The notes: a model not told the origin generated them from the sequence alone. DNA of 64,000 nt from Homalodisca vitripennis (GCF_021130785.1 NC_060212.1:149478001-149542000), one strand, 5' to 3'. Counted from the stretch's first letter, positions 26,970 through 38,410 are shown. Translations and numbers: made by a program.

Positions 26970-27195
26970 CCAATCTTGGAATGCACATGTCGCCGATCGT
27001 GTAGAGCCATGGTATGCGAGCGGGCGGGGGGAGGGGGGGTTGTGACACGCCGGGGTCTTGTTTTTGGTACCAATCTGCATGTGTGTCGCCTCCGAGCGGG
27101 TTTTTGTTGTTGTTTTGGCTCGACACACATGTGTCCTCCCCCACCACGCCACCACCCCCAGTACCGCCGGGCGATGCCAACTTATCAATAACAAC
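26970..27195. other. GC-rich patch with hairpin and G-runs
   Basis: The G-runs gggcggggggagggggggtt and a later gccgggg (27022-27054) could form a G-quadruplex. A perfect 11-bp inverted repeat pairs catgtgtgtcg (27078-27088) with cgacacacatg (27121-27131). C-rich sequence near 27135-27165 roughly complements the upstream G-rich run, so the whole patch may fold back. Frames are open on both strands only because stop codons are rare in GC-rich DNA. Confidence 0.6.
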
Positions 27196-27884
27196 TTTGT
27201 ATTTTTATTCCGCTCGAATACGATTGTTTTGCCAAAGCATTGCTTGGTTTGAGAAACAACTTGGGACGAATTCAGGTTTACGATTGAGATGCTTGGTTAC
27301 AGAACCTTTATTATCTCCTTTAAAATATTACCCGTTTCAGATCAGCTCTGCAATAACAAGTGTAAAAGTTTTCACATATACACATCATGCACCCATAAAG
27401 AATTTCAAAAACAAGGTGAATACTTGAGCGGAAAGTTTCCTCAACTTCTCCTCCTATAGGGGTATTGAAGGATACGCTCCTCGTATTATATTAAAATGTG
27501 TTATAGAACCATATAAACATACTTATCGGACGTTTGGTGGTTGTTAAAATTGTACAAATTTATGCCAAAAGTTTTGTAGACTTCACATAAAAACATCATC
27601 AATCAAGTTTTATCAGTAAGTCGCTAGGATTTAAATCAATGTTTTTATAGATTACAAGCTTTCATAAATATTGCTATCTTATTTATAATTCTTTTTTGAG
27701 CAAAAATAAATCTTGAATCTTGTGTCTGTATAACATTGTAGATACCTTAGGGTAAACGCGCACTAGCAGGGCCAAGACCAAGACCACGACCAAGACCAAG
27801 ACCAGTACTGGTCTGGAACAGCACGGCCACAACCTCCACCAAGACCAAGACAGTTTTGTAATGTACTAAACAGTCAGTCTGAAA

Positions 27885-27939
27885 ATGATGGATGTCGAGG
27901 AAATAGCAGTGGCCGTGTACGTGTACCGTAAATATGTAG

Positions 27940-27987
<48 letters not shown>

Positions 27988-28013
27988 GTTGTACAGACAT
28001 CGCCACCGAATAG
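27885..28013 (+). pseudogene. Harbinger-like transposase N-terminus running into poly(A)
   Basis: The frame starts MMDVEEIAVAVYVYRKYVEK and then reads lysine through the A-tract at 27940-27985, before nine more residues and a TAG at 28011-28013. As I remember them, insect Harbinger-type proteins begin with an acidic-hydrophobic stretch followed by a long Lys/Arg run and an aromatic 'YWVHP' block. Here the first two parts are present and the rest is gone. Two explanations fit: the A-rich lysine codons expanded by slippage, or the downstream part was deleted. The total is 42 codons, far below a full transposase of several hundred residues. The call rests on N-terminal pattern, position inside the TTA-flanked terminus and reading direction. 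Confidence 0.45.
27940..27985. repeat. A46 homopolymer
   Basis: An uninterrupted run of 46 A residues. It lies within the Harbinger-like frame rather than after an AATAAA signal, so it does not look like a retroposon tail. Its length is likely to vary and to be assembly-sensitive. Confidence 0.95.
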
Positions 28014-28380
28014 CAATGTTATTTCTTCCCATTTTTCCTTACCCTTATACAGTCTTGAATATTGTTAACTCTGAAGACCTTTGTAACAATGTTTCTCTTA
28101 CAATAGCATCATTATAGTATCGATTTTGTTACATATTAAAATTCCATAGTTACTGATATATCGGCAATCATATATGTTTAAATGTAAAATATATTTATAA
28201 AATTTAATTCATTTCCACTGTGCCATTAGTAATATTTATCAACGCTTATGTTTTAATCAAAATAAGTTGAAACTCTACATCTAACACCCTACCTAGACGT
28301 CTATTACCAATTCTTTCGTGGCGAAATGATATAATCCAGCAAGTCCGTGACCTTGGTGTGTGTATTTGGGATATTTTTAA

Positions 28381-29085
28381 GGGATCGATACAGATAGTTG
28401 CAATCATTTGTATTTCATAGTAAAATATTTTACCGTAACCTCAAGTAAATGCCAAAAATTAATTAAACTTTGAAGTTACGCTCACTACAGGTCTTAGTTA
28501 TTTTTTTTATATTTTGGAATAAATCAAAATAATATTTAACTTTTCCCTAATATAAAAATTCTTTAATTTATTAAAATAATTGTGGTTTTCTAAATAAATG
28601 TATAAAACCTTGAGCTAAGAGAAATATCTAATTATATTCTAGTTCCTGGATACTCGTAGCGAAGTATGAACCATTTTCATTATTTTGAGATGAAAAAATT
28701 TTTTAGATAAATATTAAAAAACAAAGTACTTTATTTTCAAATTGTATTAATTAAATGAGCATTTTTTTCTAACTCACCACTATGATTTTAGTTATACTCC
28801 GAATTGCAGCTATATGTGCCATGAATAACTGCTAAAAATTTGAAAGGTGTAGTACTAATAGTCGTTGAGTTATGAAGGAAACCAAAACTATGTCAACAAA
28901 TTAAAAACTTTTTATATAAAAAAAGTAAAATATTGTTTTGATTTATTCCACAATATTTTAAAAACAACTAGGCCCTTTATTGAGTACAACTTCGAATTTG
29001 TGTTCGATTTGGTATTTATTTGAGGTTACAGTAAAATATTTTGCTATGCATTGCAAAATGATTGCGGCTAACTGTATCGGTTCTG
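28381..29085. mobile_element. 705-bp near-palindrome between TTAA sites
   Basis: Two arms of about 350 bp meet near 28735. The left arm has cgatacagatagttgcaatc near 28386 and taaaatattttaccgtaacc near 28422. The inverse of the right arm gives ccgatacagttagccgcaat and caaaatattttactgtaacc. Similarity continues through the inner part (attttgatttattcca in both) to the centre. TTAA sits just outside each end (28377-28380, 29086-29089), the target of piggyBac-type elements. The arms look about 70 percent alike by eye, so it is old. No frame is coding. Confidence 0.75.
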
Positions 29086-29570
29086 TTAAGTGATACGTAA
29101 AAGAATGGTTAACGTAAAGAAATATGGTGTACTAAGGCTAGATAAGAGACCTTTTTTGTAATTATTCTATACAGCTATGCTAGTATAGATGCTTTCGTAG
29201 TTATACGGTCACTAATTAATTACCTTAAGTATCAGAGACTTTAGATAGCAACAAGAAGAATATTCCCATTCTATAGCTTAGTCCTGAAATTCTAGTCGTT
29301 TTCTTGGATAAAGGGTTTTTCGAAACTGGTGAAGAAGTGATAAAAAAAATCATTAACAATAAAACAGCATAAAAAACAGGAGTCATGTTATCGGTAAATG
29401 CTGATCGATTTCCAAACTCTATAAACTTGGGAAAGTAGAAATGCGACCTTTCCACTGGATAAGGCCATGACACGAAACAATTAATATTTACCGTGCTTTA
29501 ATATGATTTGATCTAGCAAGGTTTATTTTAGTCTGTTTATATGTGTGTCTAACTACTTTTCCTGGTAAAC

Positions 29571-30305
29571 GGACTGTAGGTCCACGTCATAAAATTGCCG
29601 GAAGCATTTCTTACCTACTTCTTAAGGGGTGGACAGTAGGTCCACGGTCCCGGCCTGGGACCCACTGTCCGACTCACGGGTTTCTTTTGACGAGGGGTTA
29701 ATAAGGGATCGTCGTTCTCACACTGCAGCACTTGAATGGATGTTTCGAGATCTAAACTCTATATCTGCTAAATAATTTTCAGTACACTACATAAGACAGC
29801 TGCAAAAAGAATGAAACGAAATTATATTTATAAAATAAAGTCAGGTTAGTTACGCCATTTCTAACTTAAGAATGTCTGTAACGATTATAGTGTCTACTGG
29901 TATATACAGTATTATACAAACGATGGTCCAATATAAGGAATAACTAATACAAACTTACTGTAGATGTTTATGATTCATTAGGACAATGCGAAATTAATCA
30001 GATAGTAATATGATGCTATATGGAATTCGTTAAGATATAATCCCTATTAGTAATCCACTTCATATGTGATAGCTTGAGTAAACTGTTGTTAATATTTGCT
30101 GCTTTAGCAGTACGCTGTGCGAATTTAGTGGAAGCATCACTGACCAAAATAAAGAATAAGTGCAGGTATAAAAACTAATGCACGGCCAGGTCAGTTTTGA
30201 AAAGTAGGACAGTTAGTCCACGTGTGTCGGCGTGGACTAACTGTCCTACCCTGCAGAAAAGTGACGTCAGCCACCCTCGTCAAACTAGGCGTGGACCTAC
30301 AGTCC
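29571..30305. mobile_element. Foldback element with perfect 16-bp inverted ends
   Basis: ggactgtaggtccacg (29571-29586) is matched exactly in inverse by 30290-30305. Variants of the end motif recur inside: ggacagtaggtccacgg (29631), its half-inverse gggacccactgtcc (29657), and a perfect 19-bp-arm palindrome at 30204-30249 with an 8-nt loop. A subterminal pair tttgacgaggg/ccctcgtcaaa lies at about 29688 and 30273. No target-site duplication is obvious and no transposase frame exists. The motif cluster could be transposase binding sites. Confidence 0.75.
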
Positions 30306-30566
30306 TACAATCACTTTTCCTAGCCAATTTTAGAATTAAAGAAGGATTTGGTGCCACGAAGATAAATTTTTATAACCCTTTGCAGCCTCGGCCCACCCGT
30401 CAGCGTGATGAAGGGGAAGGGAGCGTTTCGCAGACCGCCGAGGAATTCTCTATAAATAAACCACGGCTACTAACACATACCGAGAACTGGCAACACTGTA
30501 CTGTTGTTCTGCTGCACCACAGAACACAACTCCGGTTCAACAATTGAACTGTGAAATAAATATAGG

Positions 30567-31070
30567 TGAACTAGCTGTTTCCCGCGGCTTCGCACGCTTT
30601 TCGTAAGTTTTGCCCGCGTATGAGCATTTCTGGTTGAAGTAAATTATATTTCCAACCCCTATGTAGATTTTACCTTGATGTCACGATCAAGAAAATATGT
30701 CAAAAATGTATTGTACATGCATAATGTATTTTATTACAAAGTGGTCTACCACTCAACCTTTAAGTTCAACCAAAAATTTAGTTTAGACAATTATACATCA
30801 TAACTTAGCGCCTTCAAATAGTGTTTCACTGTTTAATATACGTATCTATCTCGTAATTGCAGGTTATAATGTGCAGGCGCTTTGAAAACTTTTCTTCATT
30901 TTATTCGTTTATATTCACGACATAAGCGAATAATTCAGATAATAACTATCCTATCTTCTAAGTTAGAGTAAATTACGGATACATGAGAAATTTGATTGAA
31001 ATTGGTTCAGTCGTTTTGGAGTTTATTGGCAACATACATCGTGACTCAAGATTTTTATATATATAAGATA
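30567..31070 (+). mobile_element. RTE-like dispersed repeat (3' segment)
   Basis: The head gaactagctgtttcccgcgg, followed by cttcgcacgc, and the tail region ttggttcagtcgttttggag, then aacatacatcgtgactc and tatatataagata, match a layout very common in arthropod genomes that is usually annotated as the 3' part of RTE-type LINEs or derived repeats. There is no reverse-transcriptase frame here, so it is a truncated or non-autonomous copy. Confidence 0.6.
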
Positions 31071-31780
31071 TGGTAATTACGTGTATAGTATGGTGGTAAA
31101 AGAGTACTCAATGAATGTAAATATTTACACTAAAGTAGTAATACATTTTGTAAGCATAGTGATGAACTGTGAGTCTGACGTATGGTATTCCAAAAAATAT
31201 GGAAGCATCCAGAATGGTTCAGTTCTGGCTAGTTTACACCTATCAGAATCTACTGAGGGTGCAGGAAAACCAATGTAACTTATTTAGGCTATCTAGAACG
31301 TGTCCTACACCGGCAAGGATTACAGCTTATCTAAGATTACAGTTATAATGATTCCCTAAAAACGTAGTCCCTAGAAACGAAGTGCTCCTGTTTTTTTTTT
31401 TTTTTTTTTTTCACTGAATGATGGCAAATCTCCGGAAAAATCCTATTTCCTTCACGATCTCCTAAACCTTTTCAAGAATAAAACAAACGATATATTAATA
31501 GACAATTAGCGTTATAGATGGTACTAAAACATAATTTGTTGTTGATGATTATTTTTTTAAGAATTTTCAATACAAACTCACGCGCATTAATGATTTATTT
31601 ATCTAGTATATTTTATAAGTACCACACTTTCGCCTGTACCTGTATGATACTTGTGACTTGTGTTCGGGACTTTCTGTGCAATGACAATGCCTAGAATGGA
31701 CTCCAAGCAGCTTTTGGGAATGTTTGAACCCTTTTCTTTCTCTTCTTTCTGTTCTTTTTTGTATGTATTAATCCCCTCAC
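31071..31780. other. Non-coding stretch with T21 run
   Basis: It contains an uninterrupted run of 21 T at 31391-31411. No open frame or repeat with a recognisable family was seen. Confidence 0.55.
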
Positions 31781-31910
31781 CTGATGAAGAAAAATAGATT
31801 CCAATATCCTCGAAACGTTGTTTTATACATTTTGTATCATATAACGATGGAAAATATCCGAAATCCTTTTATCCTTTAAAAACCTTCCATTGTTAAAAAC
31901 AAACTATAAA
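31781..31910 (+). repeat. Dispersed repeat C with CTGATGA...CGAAACG block, copy 1
   Basis: ctgatgaagaaaaatagatt, then cctcgaaacgttgttttatac, then atatccgaaatcctttta and aaaccttccattgtt. The same order, more decayed at the front, occurs at about 48520-48665 (gtagatttcaatactcgaaa, gtccgaaatccctttatg, taaaccttcaatcat). It is probably the same retroelement tail in both places. Confidence 0.55.
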
Positions 31911-32953
31911 GATAAAAGATCTTTTTCTCAAAAGAATATAATTTTCTTCATGTCAATTGTAAAATAGCGTTTTCTAGTAAAGGCGAATTATTTCAAGAAC
32001 CAAACAAAAAGTGCTCCTTTCAAATGAACTAAAGTAGAAGATATTTTCATCAATTCATACATTTTAGGAATGTAGAAAATACTACGAACAAAAGAATGTT
32101 TTAAATGCAAACATGGAAATTGTGGTATCCTTACACAAAGCAATTAATAATAGTCAACAACAGTCGGAAGGAAAGATGAACGTTTCAGTTTTTATTTAAT
32201 TAGTGAGCGGAAATTGCGTTAATAAGAGACTCGTCAAACATTAACATCCCTGCCAGCTCTGTAGTTAATTTCGCCTTGTATTGTCATTATTTAATTGACA
32301 TGTCAATCATCCTACTCCGTGTGTTTCTTTATGAGTTATCGCTCTCGTATGTCATATCACTGAATATATTAAAAAAAAACACACAACAGCTAACACCAAA
32401 AGAATTTTACGAACTATTTTTATATTATTCGTGTGCACCCACATTAGTAGTTCCCCCAGGAGAGTTCACTTGTGGCTGGTTTATACTTTCCATTTAAACC
32501 TATACTGTGTACAGCAAAATCGACGTGTCACTATATGTATATGGATGTCTAAGAGCGATACATTACGAATCGCAAATGTAGAGAAATTGGGATTGCAAGG
32601 GCAGATCGATGTCTAGTCTACTGAGGTGGATGACTGTTCGAGGTTTTGGAGCTCCGTAAGTGTTAGAAGCAGTAGTTATCACAAGAGAGCGCTGCTACTC
32701 CTACCCGCTTTGACTGGAGGGGCTGGTACAGACCTAGCCTTCCTTCTTCCAAGGTGACATAACTGAAATATAGAGCCCGTAATCTTTCGAATTTGATTGG
32801 GCGGCACCTATTCAAACGTTGTTCATCCTGAATATCCTGTCACTCTGGGAGTAACAAAAAGTGCCTTTTAAGACTGATTGCAATGTGAGATTTCTCAGCT
32901 TATCTTCCTAAGAGAATAAAACCACAATAATATTCCTAAAATGTGTATGAGTA
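31911..32953. other. No gene recognised
   Basis: The segment at 32620-32860 has a higher GC content than its surroundings and contains ccgtaagt and caaggtgac as donor-like strings, but there is no supporting frame. Everything else is AT-rich. Confidence 0.5.
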
Positions 32954-33392
32954 CAGTAGATTGTCAATAATCCGGATTAATTGGGACCTGACCCCATCCG
33001 GATTATCAAATTATTCGAATTACCGAAATTACCTTACGAAAGGCCAGTATACACTATTTAAGTACGCAAACATTTTATATATTCTTTTATACAATAAAGG
33101 GCTTAGAGGTGAAATTAATCAAAATCATCTTATGTCCAAACATTGTATTGTAATTTTTAGTAGCAACATGTGTACGGTAAACCCATCAAACACTATTTGA
33201 GCTTTTAAAAAATGTGTAATAGGTTTTTGAATTGCAGTAGTGGCTAGTTTCTTAGCAGCTCTTAAGTCCTTAATTCGTTTTAAAAGAATCAGCTGAGTGG
33301 GTGAGCTCTCGTTTTGTTTCTCTAACAATGACATCAGTGTCTCCGCTGCTGTAAATGCTTCAGAATGAGTCCGAATTATCGACGCTCTACTG
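32954..33392 (-). mobile_element. pogo/Tigger-like DNA transposon, internally deleted
   Basis: The left end cagtagattgtcaataatcc and the inverse of the right end cagtagagcgtcgataattc are the 'cagtag...g(a/t)taatccg' type termini of pogo/Tigger elements. TA flanks both (32952-32953, 33393-33394). The 439-bp copy keeps only the end of the transposase gene on the minus strand, directly against the right terminus. Confidence 0.85.
33125..33380 (-). pseudogene. pogo/Tigger transposase C-terminal fragment
   Basis: Minus-strand translation gives THSEAFTAAETLMSLLEKQ, then NESSPTQLILLKRIKDL and KPITHFLKAQ before a stop at 33125. The acidic, Ala/Ser-rich 'EAF-ALETLMxxLE' segment followed by a basic 'KRIKDLAAKKR' helix and 'QxxITxFF'-like tail is how many Tigger/jerky-type transposases end. 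The DNA-binding CENPB domain and DDE catalytic core are absent because the element lacks its middle. The open frame enters from the terminus without a start codon, so it is not an independent gene. Its integrity suggests a fairly recent deletion derivative. Confidence 0.75.
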
Positions 33393-33394
33393 TA

Positions 33395-35199
33395 TTATGT
33401 ATTGTTATTTCCAAGGTGAACTAGATCTCCCACCACTAGTTTCTTCAATCCACAGATTGATCAATAGTTTCCTAAATAACTACTATGATTCATAAAATAT
33501 GTTTTATTGACCTTCAGGAAGGCTGAGTGTATATTTTATTTGGCTGTTACTGTATAAAATCGGATAGTAAACGACGTAACTAGCTATTGAGGGGCTACAG
33601 CTCAAAATCACAATGCCAAAGCAAATATCCTAAGTATTATAACTACTGAAATAAAATATTTAAGGAGTAACTTTAGCATAAATTTTTTTATTTATATGTT
33701 AAAATCCAAATATTACACCTGCAGCCTGTTTTTGACACATTTTTGGTTGTCAACTCACTCGGGTCACCTTAACTGCCATGTTTTTTAATCGTTTACTTCT
33801 TTGTTGCTTAACCTTTGTGTTTTAAGAGTTAAAACACGGAGAAGAGAGTAGACAACAGTTCTCTAAACGTGGCTGTTGTAATCATGCCAAATGTTGGTGA
33901 TTTTCTTATCCTATCAATCGTCAATAATGCAAAAATAATCCTTATCCTGCATGCTCGTTAGATTTATAAGAGAGTGAATTGTTCAGCTGCTAACTATACA
34001 CTCATCAATTATTGTTGTTTTTGAGTTACGGAATACGTAGTAAAGACAATTAATTAATCCCAAAAACCTGACCTGAAGGACTTATGATCCTCATTGAAGC
34101 TGTGTAAAAGGTATCCTATACACTTGAGTTACGCTACAAAGATAAGTTTAAAAACGTATTTATTGTTTTAAGAATATTTGTGAGAACTAGTGTACAATAC
34201 ATACGATGAATCGAAGGGTGAAGAGTTCAACAAAGCATCTACTATCTGAAATTGACTCAGTCCATTCTTGCAGTCCAAGCACTACTTTTTGCACATCTTC
34301 AAAATCACCGGAAGTACCAGTGCGATATCAAACCGGATGTATGGGGATTTAGTAGTGATAGAGACCTACAGTGCATGTAGTGCATATCCCTACAAAAATA
34401 TTGTCACAATATTAAACATAAACATACCACTTATTAAATGTCATGACATTCTTAATTATTTATAAAAATATATTATGGAAGTCCAAACCAATTACGAGTG
34501 TATCCTCCATTAAAGCAAATACATTTGAAGTATCAAAACATAATTGTTCAATTTGTAGAACTTGCTTATGAGCTGGATTGAATAAAAATATTGTTTTATT
34601 TAAACAAAATAATTGTACTTATTTATGGTTTTACAAATATTATATAGAAATAAAATTAGTTTACATTTCATTTGCATTTACTATAAATGGAGTTTTTTGT
34701 AATATTAAAACTATTTGCATATATTTTAAGCAAGATTACGAGAAAAGCCACGTAGTAAAATGATCTATATAAAAATCGATTGTTACCTCAAATTATTGAA
34801 TTGCTCGGGGCACCTAAATTGCAGGTTACGGCACTGCAGTGAACGGCTGTTTCTGCGTGGCTTATTAACAAAGTTCCTCTGATCGACTTAAAGATGACAG
34901 CATTAAAACTTCCTCTGAAATCGTCTTTAGGCTCCAGTAATGGATTTATATTTTATTGGCGGAGTTTGTTAACTTTGAAAACCGTTCATAGCTTGGAAGT
35001 TTTATTTGAGGTCATAACTTTGATGTAAACTTAAACATATTAAAATATGTATATAAGTTTACTGCACTGCATAATTTTTATGAAACATATTCGAGTTTAC
35101 ACAATTCTCAATAATGATACCTTATGTTAAGATATACATAAATGTCAAGTAGTTCAGTAAAGTTATTAAAACATTTTTCAATGATTAATAGTGAGGATC
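33395..35199. other. AT-rich stretch, nothing recognised
   Basis: Frames of 61-65 codons at 34268 and 34578 have AT-driven composition (Ile, Tyr, Phe, Asn, Lys) and no motif. No repeats or RNA genes were seen. Confidence 0.55.
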
Positions 35200-35408
35200 A
35201 TTTGAAATTGGCTGAGGGTTCAGAAAGCCCTTTACTCGAGGGGCTGAAAATCTTCACTTTTTTATATATGATTATCTGTCTGTCCCCATGATAGCTTGAG
35301 AACGAACTGACCTATTGAATTAATATTTTCCATTAAGCTTCATTCCTATAAAGCCAACATCTAGTATAGTGCATGTTACATCATGTCAAAGCCAAATAAC
35401 AACGTTAG

Positions 35409-35449
<41 letters not shown>

Positions 35450-35660
35450 TGGTAACAATGATTGCTACGAGAAAATGTCTATTAAATAAATTTCTAAACA
35501 AACTGAGAACAAACATGTTACATTGTAATGTGTAACATACTAACACATATAGCCTATCAGAATGAAATTAGTTATAACTTGACACTGTATTACATACAAC
35601 CTCAGGGAAGCCTGTTACGCTTTACGTTGTGCGCTTACTCCTACCTTGTTTAGATTCATT
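35200..35660 (+). repeat. GGCTGAGC-family dispersed repeat, copy 5, with T37
   Basis: It starts aaattggctgagggttcag, then tactcgaggggctgaaaatc, tatgattatctgtctgtccc, aacgaactgacctattgaa and aagcttcattcctataaagc. A T37 run occupies 35412-35448. The distal block gggaagcctgttacgctt, with gtgcgcttactccta, matches the end of the copy near 17.1 kb. Confidence 0.65.
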
Positions 35661-36168
35661 ACAAGTACAGTGCATATGGCCTATACCTTGTTCTAAAACC
35701 TACCAAAACCTTAAAACAATAAACCACAAAGGGAAGAAAAATTTAGTGTTTTGAATGCGTGTTAGCTTTACGTTACTTTCGTTTGGAAATGCAGGAAACA
35801 TATTTACAACAGATTCTAAGGATTTTACGTTTCATCCATACTTCTTGTCTGTTTATAAAATACGCAACAAAATAAAACTGCCTCGAAACAACAAATTTTT
35901 GCTCTTGAGGACTCACGCTAATGTTCTATAAAGGCATGAGGATCTTCAGTCACCCAATATAAAAGTTATGTTTATGCTCGTTTCCAGATATCATGAGAGC
36001 CTCAACATTAAACGCGATGTTATTATTGAAATTTAGATCCTGCTCTTTTTCTTGAAAATTTTCTTGAAATTTAGAATTTTAACAAAGTCGTGCCTTAAAT
36101 TTTTAATGGGCTAAAGCATAAGATAGTTTTAGTTTGTAACTATACAACTTAAGTCTTCACACATAACG

Positions 36169-36490
36169 TAGCTATTGTAGGAAGGGTTGATCCAATTGAA
36201 GTTTGAGTTTAGCTCCCGTTCACATTCTTTTTATTGCAGCGTCTGGTATCTGAGACTTGACTCTTGGAATCCCAATTGTGTACATAATAATACAATGAAA
36301 TTTCCACTTCACCTATTTATAGGTGACTCTGATGTTGAAACGATGTCAATGCTTCGTTTTCAGTTTTTTCGTCTCGACTTTCTTTGGGTCTCTTCAGATA
36401 CCAAGAGTCAAGTCTGAGACAGTGTCAGATACCAAACGCTGCAATAAAAGGAAGATGAACTGAAGCTAATCTCAACATTCAAAACTTAAG
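36169..36490. mobile_element. Foldback element, family A second copy
   Basis: Its left end cacataacgtagctattgta followed by ggaagggttgat matches the left arm of the element at 7034. Here the arms are longer and closer: tttattgcagcgtctggtat (about 36230) against the inverse of 36398-36452, which gives tttattgcagcgtttggtat. Both arms also carry agacttgactcttgg. The 76-codon frame at 36187-36417 is a by-product. Confidence 0.65.
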
Positions 36491-38134
36491 TCTTAGCTTC
36501 AAAACTTTGTAAATTACATATTTTAAACACGTTTTCGTAGGAACTTTTTAAATTTGAAATGAAATTTATGATTTTTTCGTTGACTGTTTAACAACAATTT
36601 ATTGTTAGGTATAACGGATGTGTTACGTCTAATAAACATCCAGATTCCTGAAACTTCTCATTTACTGATAAATCCTACGTCTTTTAACTTCCAGGATCTC
36701 TCGGGCATATTAACTTTGCACTGATATCCATCGATTACATTTTTAAACTTCAAAACAATGACTTTTTCTTCCCAATATACTGTGGGAATCATAAATCTGA
36801 TATGTCCCACAAAGCTGTTAATTATACTCTATCCATTTCAGAAAAGAGAGATTGTCCTTAGAGTGACGAAATGGACCGTTCTTATGTTAATTTTTAATAA
36901 ATATTGATTAGTCGTGGGTGATTTTACTATCAAATAGTTTTCGTATAAAATTCTTCATGTTAAATTTTTATAAAAATTGTTTATATTTACAATATTAATA
37001 GACAAACGTCCAAACGTGCGTTTTCTCAAACGTGAGTTACAAATGAATACACAAACCTGTTTTAGTTTGGTAATACAACTTTTACACAAATTTAAATTGC
37101 CAGTTTCTTAGTTTTTATTGCTTAAAAGGAATAAGATTTAGTAAAGAATTTATCCAATACATATACAAATTACCATAGCAAATTGGTATAAAACGAAACA
37201 TGGTAGTTATCATTATTGATTTAATCCTTTCCTGGAATTCTATTATGAAGGCGATTGGAATTTAAATATGTCAATATAATTGATTAAGTAACAGCTCCTA
37301 TTAAAAGTATTTTACTAACAAAATTATACTAATAACTTTTAGCAAAACGGCAGGTCTATGGCCTTGCAATGTGTATGTAAGACGATAATAACTTTGTGCA
37401 CCCCCGACAACTGTCACACCTAATTGTGCTTTCGTGCAAGTAATAATAGGTCATTCACGCTGCTTGAATAGGGGTAATAAATAGGAACTACCATTAGACA
37501 AAAATCTACCTTTTTAGAGACCAAAATGAACGAACATTACCACCAAGCTATTATTAACAAATGTTAATACGTTTAATCGATTTCACAAGTGCTTAATTTC
37601 AAGAGGGTGGATGTTATTAACAGTTTATATAGCTTACTAAAACTACTAATGAACATAATAATATTCTATATTTGGAACTCATCAAGGTGAAACATCAGTG
37701 TCAACAAGAAACTGTAACTAAGAGTTTTAGTTAATCCCACTGTCCACATTACATTCTCTTGGGAGTTATGGCCAACATCTTGTCCACTATTTCTCCTTCA
37801 TCGTTCCATCTTTTATGATACGTACGTTTACCGTTCCTCACCCCCTCCCCCTCTTTTATGACATAATTCCAGATGCTACTTTTGCCAGTCAAACATAATA
37901 TTTTTACGGGGAAGTATTTCACCTAACTATACTGGATTTTGATGACTTCAAATGTACCAATACTTTTTGTTTAATATAAGAGTAAAAAATAACCGTGACT
38001 GCCAAAATTTTTAACGTATTAAGAAAACAATTATTATTTTTAAGTTTGTTTCGTTTTAGCATTGTATTTGTATTTTAGTAGGTTACATTTATTATAACAG
38101 GTTTTTTATTTGGGATTTCGCAACCGTTAATGGC
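36491..38134. other. AT-rich stretch, nothing recognised
   Basis: A pyrimidine-rich patch at 37830-37860 is the only departure from AT-rich background. No coding or repeat signal was seen. Confidence 0.55.
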
Positions 38135-38320
38135 ACAAAAATAGAACACCTCGTTTCGAGGATTGGTATCCATATCTAAATATCTTAAGGTATAAACGAT
38201 GTACCAACAATTATACCTAGTGCATATGTAGCGATGAACCGGAGTCTTCAATATCAACTGAAAAATTTACACATCAAAAAAACTCGATAGTCCGATGATG
38301 ATTGGAGCAAGTACAGTGCG
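38135..38320. repeat. Dispersed repeat B, copy 2
   Basis: It starts acaaaaatagaacacctcgt, then ttcgaggattgg, and ends gattggagcaagtacagtgc. The start and end anchors match those of the copy at 26352-26544 at nearly the same spacing. Confidence 0.45.
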
Positions 38321-38327
38321 AGAACTT

Positions 38328-38410
38328 TAGCTGCGCGCGCGCGTGACCTTGAGTGTGTGGTGATAGGCGGGAGGGGTGGCGGGGTAGCATTATGCGCTGC
38401 GTCCCGAAAA
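38328..38410. other. CpG- and G-rich patch
   Basis: The patch contains gctgcgcgcgcgcgtgacct, then ggcgggaggggtggcggggt. It directly follows repeat B and may be part of that element or a small regulatory patch. No start site or exon is identifiable. Confidence 0.4.

Larger units (their letters stand above)
27750..28013 (+). mobile_element. PIF/Harbinger-like element, 5' end only
   Basis: The sequence gggtaaacgcgcactagcag follows TTA (27747-27749), the three-base target site typical of PIF/Harbinger. A (caagac)-type repeat follows at about 27770-27804, then an open frame resembling a Harbinger transposase N-terminus. No inverse copy of the terminus was found downstream, so the right end is lost or lies past a deletion. 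Confidence 0.5.

Noticed and set aside
26896..27427. Several overlapping frames of 64-137 codons
   Set aside because: They overlap on both strands in a GC-rich, stop-poor patch; none has motifs.
27747..28016. Minus-strand polyphenylalanine protein
   Set aside because: It is the antisense of the A46 tract within the Harbinger-like frame.
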